Below, piece by piece: positions 37,989-46,463 of a stretch of 64,000 bases of DNA. Made by a program: the position numbers and the translations under genes. This DNA is from Microcaldota archaeon (GTDB taxonomy: Archaea; Micrarchaeota; Micrarchaeia; Micrarchaeales; CABMGC01), in the NCBI GenBank assembly GCA_021852055.1, contig JAJZOD010000012.1:3931-67930 (forward strand), given 5' to 3'. The notes beneath the pieces were generated by a model. The model made no database searches, had not been told where the DNA came from, and worked only from the letters and a program-made list of their open reading frames with translations. The stretch's first letter is position 1. The number at the start of each line of letters is the position of its first letter.

Positions 37989-38426
37989 TTATTCCGACGA
38001 ACCCTTTTCCCTGTGGTCGAAGTAGTGGACGCCGCGGAAAAGCAGATTCTTCTCCATACGTTTCGGCGCAAAATACTTTTTAGTAAAGCTTATTACCTTC
38101 TCAGGATCGTATTCTTTGCAGCTGTATACATCGATGCTAATGAAGTTGCGCTTGGTCATAGTATGTATTACTATTGATGAATCGGCAAGCGGCACCCATC
38201 CGCTAAGCCCCGTCTTTGTCGGAAACTCCTTTCTGTCAGTCCTAAATATTGATGGCGGCGCCTGCTTGTGCATGCCTATGAACTCTACCATCTTGTCCAG
38301 ATAGCTATAGCAGTGCTCAAGATCGTCGCATGTGCCCGGTCTGCATGAGTAGCAGTCTAAAAGTAGCTCGTAGCCGAATACCTGCCACCTCCTCCCTTTT
38401 TTCCTTATGGTTTTTGTTGCTGTCAT
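37989..38426 (-). CDS. SpeD-like (S-adenosylmethionine decarboxylase family) protein, 145 aa
   Basis: The processing region reads PLADSSIVIHT, with Ser83 as the predicted cleavage and pyruvoyl residue. His88 (+5) and Cys103 (+20, VYSC) keep the spacing of Ser63, His68 and Cys83 in the bacterial SpeD class 1b. The usual Glu before the Ser is replaced by Asp82. The N-terminus (GYELLLDCYSC) also matches. Some SpeD homologues are known to act on ornithine or arginine instead of AdoMet, so the substrate is uncertain. It is convergent with the permease gene. Confidence 0.78.
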   Translation of the reverse strand: MTATKTIRKKGRRWQVFGYELLLDCYSCRPGTCDDLEHCYSYLDKMVEFIGMHKQAPPSIFRTDRKEFPTKTGLSGWVPLADSSIVIHTMTKRNFISIDVYSCKEYDPEKVISFTKKYFAPKRMEKNLLFRGVHYFDHREKGSSE

Positions 38427-38477
38427 CCCATCCCATATAACTGTAATAGTTATACTTTAAATCCTTTGCCCTTGCAA

Positions 38478-38654
38478 TTAATCGCTTCCGCCAGAATTGC
38501 CGCTGTTGCTCTCGACGAACTTCTTTATCGCGTCAAGGTTGGCAAGTATCAGCCGCGCTTTTCCAAGTCCAAAAGTGAATGGACGAAGGTCATCGTCATC
38601 CTTGAGAAGGCTTATCGTAGGGTGTCCCTTGAACTCTCCTGTTTTTACTGGCAT
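38478..38654 (-). CDS. Small conserved-looking protein, 58 aa
   Basis: ATG 38654 is preceded at 3 nt by GTGAT, which fixes this start. The chain MPVKTGEFKGHPTISLL, PFTFGLGKARLIL, NLDAIKKFVES resembles a small cytosolic family that I know only by pattern (K-G-H-P, F-G-x-x-K-A, I-x-x-F-V). A TATA-like agtatttatgg lies about 30 nt upstream. Function is unknown. Confidence 0.7.
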   Translation of the reverse strand: MPVKTGEFKGHPTISLLKDDDDLRPFTFGLGKARLILANLDAIKKFVESNSGNSGGSD

Positions 38655-38826
38655 TTTATCACAGGTGAATATTGCCAGCAAAACCATAAATACTTTTATC
38701 CGTGCTTGCATAAACTCTCCGGGTCCGGGATCCGAGAATGCAACTTATTCAGCAGAGACTTGCCGAGTCAAGGCATGAAGGCAGAATTATAAATTAATAT
38801 GTGCTAGTACATAATTGGTCAGTTAG

Positions 38827-39816
38827 ATGTCTTATCGCAGGACTGGTAATACATGGAAAAGAAGGCATGTAAACCGAGGATATGCTAAAAAAGAGGAGTC
38901 TCAGAGTGCAACAGAATTCCTGATAACTTACGGCTGGTCGATACTTATAATAGCGACAATACTCGTAGGTCTTTATGCAACTGGTGCATTCAACAATGTG
39001 CAGCTAAGAGCCAGCCCTGGAATGTGCCGTGTTTTCAGGCCTTATGGTCCATACAGCGGGTCAGGTTTAAACTTGGTGGGCATATGTACTAAAGAGCTTC
39101 CTGAATCAGTGGCGAGCTTCAATCCTATATATGACGGCAGCAACTCATGCACTGGCAAAGGTTCCGGATCGTGCAGCTACCCAAACTACATAAAACTGAT
39201 GCCATTCGAGAATGGTGCTCTTAAAAACAGCTTCACAATAACCGCATGGATATATTGGTATGGGCCAGACAGTACGCACTGCCAAGGCATATTCGACAGC
39301 CTCCCAAGCCCAAGTTCGGGCTTCGGGCTCTTCGGCTACGGGGGCAACAACGGAGCCTGCGGAACATTATGGATAAACGGCTCGTATGTCAAATGGCCGG
39401 GTCCGTTCAACAACTTTTCAAAAGGATCCTGGCAGTTCATAGTTGCTGAGTACAATTACAGCACAGGAGTTGCAGCAGTATATAATAACACGCATATGTT
39501 CTCAATGTCCAATCAGGGCAGTAGGATTGTCGGCACAAGCAATGCGAGTACAATAGGCGCTGTCACGTGGCCAAGCAGTTCTGTTTATCCGTTCAATGGC
39601 ATGATTGCAAATGTGCAATTGTATAATACATCGCTCAGCGTAAATGACATGAATACGCTTTACAATGAAGGAATAGGCGGCCAGCCTGTTGACATATACA
39701 ACCTTGTAGGATGGTGGCCCCTGAACATGAATGCAAATGATTACAGCGGCAACTTTAACAATGGCACTGCATACAACGTTAGCTTCACAGGCAGCTATTC
39801 TACCAGTATACCTTAA
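38827..39816 (+). CDS. Type IV pilin-like protein with LamG-like domain, 329 aa
   Basis: The basic N-terminus ends in KKEESQSATEFLITYGW, followed by a membrane helix (SILIIATILVGLYATGAF). This is the class III signal/pilin-like layout seen in DPANN surface proteins. The C-terminal 200 residues look like a concanavalin-type LamG domain: FTITAWIYW, WQFIVAEYNYSTGVAAVYNN, GMIANVQLYNTSLS, VGWWPLN. Six Cys and several sequons are in the ectodomain. It may bind glycans or a host-cell surface (inference). Confidence 0.78.
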   Translation: MSYRRTGNTWKRRHVNRGYAKKEESQSATEFLITYGWSILIIATILVGLYATGAFNNVQLRASPGMCRVFRPYGPYSGSGLNLVGICTKELPESVASFNPIYDGSNSCTGKGSGSCSYPNYIKLMPFENGALKNSFTITAWIYWYGPDSTHCQGIFDSLPSPSSGFGLFGYGGNNGACGTLWINGSYVKWPGPFNNFSKGSWQFIVAEYNYSTGVAAVYNNTHMFSMSNQGSRIVGTSNASTIGAVTWPSSSVYPFNGMIANVQLYNTSLSVNDMNTLYNEGIGGQPVDIYNLVGWWPLNMNANDYSGNFNNGTAYNVSFTGSYSTSIP

Positions 39817-39872
39817 ACTAATGCATATCAGTGGCAATTTTTCCATCACGGTTTTTGCAGTATGTACAGCAT

Positions 39873-40472
39873 TTAACTGTGTTGTTCAAACATCTCATTT
39901 TTTATCAGGACAGACTTTCTGCCATTCAATTCAAATATGAGCACGCCGGTATTCTTCGCATTGTACTTCTTGACTCTGTGTATCGGAATCTTTGTCAATA
40001 TTGAAGTCATTGACCATGCAGTTCCTGCATGGGCTGATATCAGCACTGTTTTTCCTTGGAGGCTTTTGCTATGCGATATTCTTGCGATAAAATGCCTTGT
40101 CCTACGCAACTGGTCTGCGTTGCTCTCTCCGCCCTTTGGTGTAAAATCAATATCAGCAACACGCATTGCTGCTGTCTCACTCCAAGGCCTGCCCTGAAAA
40201 ATCCCATAGTGCCGCTCGCGCAAGTCTTCGGTATAAACTATCGGGACAGCATGGTACTTCGCAACTATCTTTGTTGTTTGAACTGCACGCCGCAGGTCGC
40301 TTGAGTATATCTTATGTATGTTCTCTTTGCGGAGCTTTAGCGCGAGCCTTTGCGCCTGCTTCTTTCCTTTCTCATTGAGCTTCCCATGCAGCTGGCCCTG
40401 ATGAATCCCTTTTGCGTTAAGGTATGTTTCACCGTGCCTTATTACTATGAGCCTTATTGGTTTTTTGCGCAT
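39873..40472 (-). CDS. Histidine phosphatase family protein, 199 aa
   Basis: The catalytic motif RHGET follows the N-terminal strand (IRLIVIRHGE). ERHYGIFQGR carries the acid, and ISAHAGTAW has the second His. GGES is the phosphate-pocket loop. This is the phosphoglycerate mutase-like branch; the true substrate may be a sugar phosphate or a nucleotide. ATG 40472 is chosen because it starts right at the conserved N-terminus. The tnpB remnant upstream overlaps it by 19 bp, so its original promoter may have been replaced. Confidence 0.88.
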   Translation of the reverse strand: MRKKPIRLIVIRHGETYLNAKGIHQGQLHGKLNEKGKKQAQRLALKLRKENIHKIYSSDLRRAVQTTKIVAKYHAVPIVYTEDLRERHYGIFQGRPWSETAAMRVADIDFTPKGGESNADQLRRTRHFIARISHSKSLQGKTVLISAHAGTAWSMTSILTKIPIHRVKKYNAKNTGVLIFELNGRKSVLIKNEMFEQHS

Positions 40473-40876
40473 GTTATCCCTGTGTCTTGTTGATATATTA
40501 TTGACTTGCACCTGTTCCCTGGTTTGAAGTGGCGAAATCCGACTTTTATCTTTTTGCCTGAATTCTTTTCATTACATCTTCTGAAGAAGTTTTGATATGC
40601 CTTCAGCACACGGTATTTCATCTCGCGTCTTGTTTGCAAATATATTTGCAGGATTTTTCTGTCTTTTTCTATCTCTTTTGCAAATCTGTTTAGAATTGCC
40701 ATTGAAAACTTATTGCTCCATTCCCTGTATGCTTTTATCGACTTTTCGAGAAGCAAATTGTAGAATTCTTTTGATAAAACAAGTTGTAGATTTATTTCTG
40801 ATTGATGTTTTGCATCTGGATAGATCCTGAATTTGTATGCTCTTGTGACATCCATATTATTTACATCGTTATCCAT
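40454..40876 (-). pseudogene. tnpB: Truncated tnpB (IS605/IS1341 family)
   Basis: About 140 codons remain of a normal 370-400. The N-terminus MDVTRAYKFRIYP is the TnpB start signature, followed by the helical region (EFYNLLLEKSIKAYREWSNK, RREMKYRVLKAYQNFFRR). After KPGNRCKSIIYQQDTG the frame ends, and the RuvC-like and zinc-finger domains are missing. The break falls at the beginning of the histidine phosphatase gene. The start may be ATG 40876 or 40855. No transposase tnpA is present. Confidence 0.8.
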
Positions 40877-40958
40877 GCTTATATATCCTATTTATGCAGT
40901 TCGCTTTCATCCCTCCGCTGAAACACGTGGGATTTCCCGCTCACGCAGTTAAATAGGA
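40852..40958 (-). mobile_element. End region of the tnpB element
   Basis: Upstream of tnpB is a structured segment with ATCCC...GGGAT arms (about 40908-40933) and flanking tgcagttcgct / cccgctcacgcag. A related segment lies at 22747-22860. Such hairpin sequences are typical ends of IS200/IS605-type elements or the source of their guide RNA. The matching opposite end was not found. Confidence 0.55.
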
Positions 40959-41094
40959 GCATGTCGAGCTCGCGCCCCGCTCAAACGCCTCCGGCGCTTG
41001 GCATGGGAGCGCTCGCCTGTGGCAAAACGTCCACTACTTCATGAAACTGCGGACAGCATAAAAACGTTCGCGTGCACTTAAGTTCGGCGATCAC

Positions 41095-41331
41095 ATGGTG
41101 TCTGAAAAAGGCAGAAGGGAAGCTGTGCGAAGGATGAGTAAGGCCTACAGGGCGTACGCGCGCGAGAGGGCCAGAGTCGGCGGAAAACCAGTTGCACATG
41201 GGCTCAGCTATGAGCAGGCGGGCCAGGTGCTCTTCGAGGAGCTGTATCTCAGGGGCAAGTTTGCGAGAAGGAACCTGCATGAGATGCGCTTCCTGGTCGA
41301 AAAGCTTAGGGAGCGGTCCGGCGCGGCATGA
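41095..41331 (+). CDS. Small basic helical protein, 78 aa
   Basis: The frame is Arg/Glu/Ala-rich and strongly helical (RREAVRRMSKAYRAYARERARV; QAGQVLFEELYLRGKFARRNLHEMRFLVEKLRER). It lies in a local G+C-rich island (40.96-41.4 kb) next to the mobile-element remnant, unlike the surrounding sequence. A 146-codon frame on the opposite strand overlaps it, but that one is Pro/Cys/His-rich and less protein-like. Function is unknown; possible horizontal origin. Confidence 0.42.
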   Translation: MVSEKGRREAVRRMSKAYRAYARERARVGGKPVAHGLSYEQAGQVLFEELYLRGKFARRNLHEMRFLVEKLRERSGAA

Positions 41332-41485
41332 TGTCTCAGGCGGACAGAGAATCGTGAGTGCGGAGGCATGGTGTGATGATGGCGGCAGTGCCGTGCCCCG
41401 CAGGAGCGAGAACACGGCCATTGACTTTTCATGCTGTACGCCGTGAATGTAAAATATGCAAATGAAACACTTTAGGACGGATAGC

Positions 41486-42010
41486 CTACTCTTTGCCCTG
41501 GGTTACCATGTAATATAGTATTCCTGCTATACTTGGCATGCTAATGATCTTTCCATCCATAATCATATGAAGCACATCATCAAGCGTGGCAAACTCTACT
41601 TTTATGGTTTCGTCAGATTCCAATTCCTGTTCCCCATTACCTGCAAGCCGTGCAATGAAGAAATAATTGAGCTGTTTTATGAAAGATGGGCTTAGCCAGG
41701 CGCGAAACAGTGGCTTTATGCTCTTCGCCTTGTACCCTGTCTCCTCCTCAATTTCGCGTCTTGCGCCAGCCGATGGTGCCTCCCCTTTCTCAATCTTTCC
41801 ACCAGGCAACTGATACACCCAACATCCCAGCATAGGCCTGTATTCCTTCAATAGTAGAAGTCTGTTTTCTTTGAATGCCAATATCAAAGCTCCGGGTCCT
41901 CTTTTTATGAATGGATATCGCCTTACAATTCGGTCTCCAGGTAGCTCAAAGTCCTTCTCCATGACAACGAACTTAGGACATCTGTAAACTATCCTCTCGG
42001 AGCCTTTCAT
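41486..42010 (-). CDS. Nudix hydrolase, ADP-ribose pyrophosphatase-like, 174 aa
   Basis: A canonical Nudix box G-x5-E-x7-R-E-U-x-E-E-x-G-U is present (GGKIEKGEAP, then REIEEETGY). The N-terminus with RYPFIKRGPGALIL and LLLLKEYRPMLG fits the ADP-ribose pyrophosphatase branch, which hydrolyses NDP-sugars or ADP-ribose. Length is normal. A T-rich stretch and divergent promoter region separate it from the next small gene. Confidence 0.9.
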   Translation of the reverse strand: MKGSERIVYRCPKFVVMEKDFELPGDRIVRRYPFIKRGPGALILAFKENRLLLLKEYRPMLGCWVYQLPGGKIEKGEAPSAGARREIEEETGYKAKSIKPLFRAWLSPSFIKQLNYFFIARLAGNGEQELESDETIKVEFATLDDVLHMIMDGKIISMPSIAGILYYMVTQGKE

Positions 42011-42144
42011 AATATCAGTAGGGACTTGACAAATTAAATAACTTACGTTTTTAATTCAGGTCAATTAAAAAGTGCCTCTCAAGAAGTGGCTTGAAAAAGA
42101 ATGAATTATATAGTCGGGGTCTCAATATTACAGGGGATGAGATT

Positions 42145-42313
42145 ATGACTATTACGCCAAGCGACATTATCCGAATAGAGATTGATAGGGAGATGAGGGA
42201 AAGAGCAGAAGATGGAGAGCAGAATGTATACTAAGGCAGGAACCGAAATGATAAAGGAAGGGCTTGAATACTCTGTTGCCTTTATGAAAGATCTGATAAA
42301 GGACCTGGAATAA
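42145..42313 (+). pseudogene. Small gene split by an apparent frameshift (29 + 29 codons)
   Basis: Two short frames overlap: 42145-42234 (MTITPSDIIRIEIDREMRER...) and 42224-42313 (MYTKAGTEMIKEGLEYS...). Joined by a one-base shift near 42225 they give one helical protein of about 57 aa. A good TATA box, attatatag at 42104, is about 35 nt upstream, and gggatga lies before the first ATG. They could also be two translationally coupled peptides. No family recognised. Confidence 0.45.
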
Positions 42314-42384
42314 TGATTCGCCGCGGTTCCGGGATTTAATACCCAGATAATGAATCATTCCCGGTGTCATTTAATAATTCCACG

Positions 42385-45048
42385 CTAGGATTTTCTGCTC
42401 TTCTCAGATTTATACTGCTGTATCACTGCCCTTATTAGCGGGTCGTCCGCCTTTGTCATTGAAAGCTCCTCCAGGAATGCATCCGGGTTCGCCTTCCACT
42501 CAAGGAACTTCTGGAAGTGCCTCTGCAGAGTCTCGAATACCTTCTGCTTTGGCTGGGCAGCGTCCATGCCAGAGTAAACATTCCCATCATTGATCACCTG
42601 TCTCAGGCCTATGAACCCTATCGCCACTTTGATATTCTTGGGGTCTATCCCTTTTTCTTCTGCGTATGCGCGCCTGTACAGCTCAAGCTGGCGCCTGTAT
42701 TCGCTTGCGCTGTCTGTGCTTTTGCTCGTCTTCCAGTCTACTATTAAGTATTTATCGCCGTTCCTGAAGATAGCGTCTATATAGCCCTTGAAGTGCATCA
42801 TGTCTCTGGTATTTACTATTGTGCTGAGCGGAATGTATACCTTATGCTCTGCCTCAATGAACTCCGGATACTCTTTTCCTATATCATTTATCATCTTCTT
42901 TGCATTCTCGAAGAACAGTTTGCTACCTTCTTCAGGGGTAACCTGTTTGCCATTCAGATAGTTCTGGATCATCTCATGCACGTTGCTTCCCAAGCTTGTT
43001 GCAAAACTCTCCTCCCTGAGCTGCAATATGTTTTTCATGAAGTACTCGTACGGATCGGTGCTTAGCCTTGAGAATGAGATATGCTCCAAATTGGTGAAGT
43101 GTTCTGCTACGAACGACCTGAGCCATTGGCTGTCTGTCTCAAGCAGCTCCTTCGCGCCATCATAATCCCTGTTCAGGAACATGCTGTAGGCGCGCCTCTG
43201 CTTCTCCTCGAAGCTCGCTGATGCGTTCTCCGCTTCAAGCGCCATTGTTTCCGAATGTTCATTTGAATAATCTTTTGATGTTTCTGCTATGAGGTACAGT
43301 TCCTTCTTCGCCCTTGTATATGCAACAAAATCTATCCTGAGCAGCTCCTCCTCAAGCTCTACAGATTCGAGCTTGCCTTCTGCTTCCAGGATCTTCTCAA
43401 TCACATAATCGTAGAATCCGCTGCTGTCATGCGACTTCTTTGTCCAGTAAATTACCTTATCGTACTCCAAACCTTTTGCTTTGTGCACCGTGCTTAGGGT
43501 GATTTTTGCATCCTTTTTTGCTGTGGAGCTTAGCAGGTCGGTAGCCTGAAGGTAGCGTATCAGGTTTTCAAGCGTTTTATTGCTTATCAGCGTGAGCGCT
43601 TCCTGTGTTGCTGAATGGAGCGACTGCGCAGCAAGCAGGTACTCCTCGCCGTACGGAACGCACGCAGGGAAGATCCTCCCGGTAAACAAGCCTGATACAG
43701 TCTCCAGGTCTTTCTGGTTCTCCCTTATGTTCCTGAACTCGGGGCACTCCTTGTATACCTGTTCCATTGTCAATTTCTTTCTTGCAGTGAGCTCAAATGC
43801 CTTCTGCAAGCTTATCGGGAAGAAAGGCGTGAAGAATGCAGTTTTGACTTCATCGATGCTTTCGCCGAACACTGCCCTAAGGAAGCGTATTATATTTTCC
43901 TTTGCCTCAAGCGACGATGCGACATGCGTGGACGAGAAGCTGATGTTCCTGCTCTGCAGCTCCTTTGAAAGCTCTATTATCTGGGCATTGGTCCTTACCA
44001 ATATGGCCGTCTGTCCGTCTCCCCCGAGTTTGTTAAGCAGCGAGCATATTTTGCCTACAGTCTCTTCCCTCTCAGCCTCGATTATCCTCACTTTTTTCCC
44101 TGTTTTGTTTTCAAAGCTTTTCAGGCCTTCAAGCTCCTTTTTTGTATCATTGTCCTTTGATTTGTTCCTGTAGTCCACTGCTGCAAAGTCCAGTATCTGC
44201 TGCGTGCTCCTCCTGTTCTCCGTAAGGTTGAACTCTGCAGGTTTTTTGTCTTGAAACATCTTGAAATTCTCTATTGATCCGCCTTGGAATCCGAATATCG
44301 CCTGTTTCTTGTCTCCTACTGCAAAGAAGGTCTCTCCGCTTTCCAACGCTATATGCGCCTCAAGGCTGTTTACGTCCTGCAGCTCATCAACAAGGACATA
44401 CTTGAACCTGGGCTTGTTTTTCAGCTTCAGGAAGTTGATCAGAAGGTCGGCATAATCGATGCCCTTCCTTGCCTTCTCCTTCTCGTACATTGCAAATATC
44501 TCAATAAAATAATCAAGGAACTTCTCCAAATCCGCCTTGTCTACGGTGTCCCTGCTCCTCTCATAGCTGCTGATGAGCTCCTTTGTTCTCTTCTTGTTTA
44601 TCCTGTCTGGAGTTATGCCGTAGCTCTTCAGGTATCTCATCAAGTTCTCCAATCTTGGAACAACCTCATCTATAAGGCGTTCGTCGCTGTAGTTGAATAC
44701 CTCTTTCTCCTTCAGGTATTCATATATAACAAACCTTAGGAGGTTTGTAGATATTATGTCGCCTTCATCTATGTAATCAAGCGCATAGGAGTGAAACGTG
44801 TAGACATTCAGCTTCGACATGTCAGCCTTGATGTTCTCCTTTTCCAGCACGCTGATTATCCTCTCCTCCATCTCGCGCTTTGCCTTGTTGGTAAACGTCA
44901 GGCACAGGATGTCGTCCTCTGAAATGCCGTCGCTGACAAGCCTGGCGTATTTCCTCGCCAGCAGATATGTCTTCCCCGTTCCGGGATTTGCCGTAATCAG
45001 GACATTGCCGCTTGTTGAGAGTATTCTGTCATACATTGATGTTGCCAT
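42385..45048 (-). CDS. UvrD/Rep-like helicase fused to RecB-type nuclease, 887 aa
   Basis: SF1A helicase motifs are in order: ANPGTGKTYLLARK (Walker A 20-27), LCLTFTNKAKREMEERI, YVLVDELQDVN, FFAVGDKKQAIFGFQGG, TLSTVHKAKGLEYDKVI (motif V) and VAYTRAKKELYL (motif VI). The C-terminal 200 residues form a PD-(D/E)XK nuclease: FKGYIDAIF, LIVDWKTSK with Asp and the D-x-K pair, and QLELYRRAY. The layout is like AddA/RecB. It likely processes DNA ends in repair or defence. No partner AddB-type gene is in the window. Confidence 0.92.
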   Translation of the reverse strand: MATSMYDRILSTSGNVLITANPGTGKTYLLARKYARLVSDGISEDDILCLTFTNKAKREMEERIISVLEKENIKADMSKLNVYTFHSYALDYIDEGDIISTNLLRFVIYEYLKEKEVFNYSDERLIDEVVPRLENLMRYLKSYGITPDRINKKRTKELISSYERSRDTVDKADLEKFLDYFIEIFAMYEKEKARKGIDYADLLINFLKLKNKPRFKYVLVDELQDVNSLEAHIALESGETFFAVGDKKQAIFGFQGGSIENFKMFQDKKPAEFNLTENRRSTQQILDFAAVDYRNKSKDNDTKKELEGLKSFENKTGKKVRIIEAEREETVGKICSLLNKLGGDGQTAILVRTNAQIIELSKELQSRNISFSSTHVASSLEAKENIIRFLRAVFGESIDEVKTAFFTPFFPISLQKAFELTARKKLTMEQVYKECPEFRNIRENQKDLETVSGLFTGRIFPACVPYGEEYLLAAQSLHSATQEALTLISNKTLENLIRYLQATDLLSSTAKKDAKITLSTVHKAKGLEYDKVIYWTKKSHDSSGFYDYVIEKILEAEGKLESVELEEELLRIDFVAYTRAKKELYLIAETSKDYSNEHSETMALEAENASASFEEKQRRAYSMFLNRDYDGAKELLETDSQWLRSFVAEHFTNLEHISFSRLSTDPYEYFMKNILQLREESFATSLGSNVHEMIQNYLNGKQVTPEEGSKLFFENAKKMINDIGKEYPEFIEAEHKVYIPLSTIVNTRDMMHFKGYIDAIFRNGDKYLIVDWKTSKSTDSASEYRRQLELYRRAYAEEKGIDPKNIKVAIGFIGLRQVINDGNVYSGMDAAQPKQKVFETLQRHFQKFLEWKANPDAFLEELSMTKADDPLIRAVIQQYKSEKSRKS

Positions 45049-45276
45049 GATATCCTATTGTGCAGTTTATCTTTTAGCTTTTTATGTCATTCTTTTTTTC
45101 ATTGTATTGACGCCATCAGCACTTGTTGTTCATTGCCAATCATGAAGTCCAATATTGTCCGGCATTGTACTGCGTTTCAGATGTATATAAGCCATTGAAA
45201 TGTCCCATTTTTGACATGATTCCGAACACTTTTTATTGATTCTCATCTAATCTTTATTGCAAATGCATATAACACA

Positions 45277-45864
45277 ATGGAGAGAGAAATGATTGCTGAT
45301 TTGTTTGTTGTTAAAAAATGTCCAAAATACGGAAAAGATGAAAAAGGCATATTTGCAACGCAGTTCATCCCTAAGGGCACTATCGTGCATTTCCTGTGCA
45401 AAAAATGCGGAACCTGGTCATTAAAGGAAATGGCCAGATTATCCAAACCAAGGATACTCCAAGTTCTGACTCATGAATATCCTACGAAATACTGCGACAG
45501 ACGGCTTGGGTATATCAACCATTCCTGTAACCCGAAGATTATGGAGACCCAAAAGGGATTTGATATTGTAGTAAGGGATATTGCAAAAGGCGAAGAGGCA
45601 ACAGAAGATTATAGAATATTTAATGAAGAAAAGCATTTCGATGGCGGTTGCAAATGCGGAGAGAAGAACTGCATGAAAAATACCACCTATAGGTCTCCTG
45701 CACCCAAAAAACTGCGTAGATTCTGGGATGGTGAAATACGTTCTGCAATGAGATTGATTCCCGATGTAAAACAACCTTTGAAAAAGGAGCTTCTGAAAGA
45801 GCATCCAGAGCTAAGGCGTCTTTTCAATAAGAACGAGAAGCGACCGAAGCATCAGTCAAACTAA
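45277..45864 (+). CDS. SET-domain protein, 195 aa
   Basis: SET methyltransferase motifs: KGIFATQFIPKGTIV at the start, YINHSCNPKI (the NHSC pseudoknot motif), KGEEATEDYRIF in place of GEELTxDY, and a Cys-rich post-SET tail CKCGEKNCM. An additional C-K-K-C pair lies near residues 41-44. SET proteins methylate lysines with AdoMet; archaeal targets include chromatin proteins. A basic C-terminal tail of 55 residues follows. SET genes are scattered in archaea, so horizontal transfer is possible. Confidence 0.85.
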   Translation: MEREMIADLFVVKKCPKYGKDEKGIFATQFIPKGTIVHFLCKKCGTWSLKEMARLSKPRILQVLTHEYPTKYCDRRLGYINHSCNPKIMETQKGFDIVVRDIAKGEEATEDYRIFNEEKHFDGGCKCGEKNCMKNTTYRSPAPKKLRRFWDGEIRSAMRLIPDVKQPLKKELLKEHPELRRLFNKNEKRPKHQSN

Positions 45865-46153
45865 CGTTTTAAGTTTAATCGAAGTTTTCTTGCTCAATCT
45901 CAATCGCTTTCCTTTATTTATCCTTTTCTTCAACCTGAACAACTGCTTTTTCGATAATCCAATATGCCTAGAGTTTTCGTTGCCATGTTATCAAGAAACT
46001 AACGCCAAAGCAGGCAAAGGCAATAGGAATTTCTAGGAGAAATCTGCGTTATCTGAAGATGAAAGTGAGAGAGGGTTCAGAGGACCTTGTTCATAAACTC
46101 TGGGTTTTTGGATAGGATGTGGAGTTTATGGACAAGGCTATAGTCAGAGATCA
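45865..46153. other. Intergenic region with a possible gene remnant
   Basis: Plus-strand frame 45972-46115 lacks a start codon but encodes a helix-turn-helix-like segment (LTPKQAKAIGISRRNLRYLK). I read it as the tail of a decayed DNA-binding protein. The remainder has no gene I can support. The region begins with T-rich runs that may end the SET transcript. Confidence 0.3.
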
Positions 46154-46432
46154 TTATTTCACCCTCCTTATTATCATGATCTCGCTGAATAAATCTGGAA
46201 TGCCAAACTCATTGCGGCTTTTTGCCTTATACGTATGGTGGGCATAGTTGAAGATGTCGTATTTCTTCTCATCCTTACCCTTGTAATCATAATCGTTAAA
46301 CTCGCTTTCCATGATCTTATAGACTTCCTCTATATCAAAACCTCGGATCTCTAGCGAGTCCCCTAACTTAAGATCTGAAATCATTTCATCTACACTTCTG
46401 TAGACGTATTTACTGCCTTTGCTTTTTTTCAT
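46154..46432 (-). CDS. Uncharacterised protein, about 92 aa
   Basis: The frame from ATG 46432 begins MKKSKGSKYVYRSVDEMISDLK and is charged, with no membrane segments. A longer frame reaches 46513, but its first 27 codons overlap the ATPase remnant in another phase. I recognise no family. It sits immediately downstream of a truncated histidine-kinase domain and may be cotranscribed with it. Confidence 0.5.
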   Translation of the reverse strand: MKKSKGSKYVYRSVDEMISDLKLGDSLEIRGFDIEEVYKIMESEFNDYDYKGKDEKKYDIFNYAHHTYKAKSRNEFGIPDLFSEIMIIRRVK

Positions 46433-46463
46433 CTTGTCTTTTTTAGTCACATTATCTACCTTT

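Noticed and set aside
40981-41421. 146-codon frame on the minus strand in the G+C-rich island
   Set aside because: Composition (Pro, His, Cys, Ser) is what a shadow of the Arg/Glu/Ala-rich plus-strand frame would give; no motif seen.
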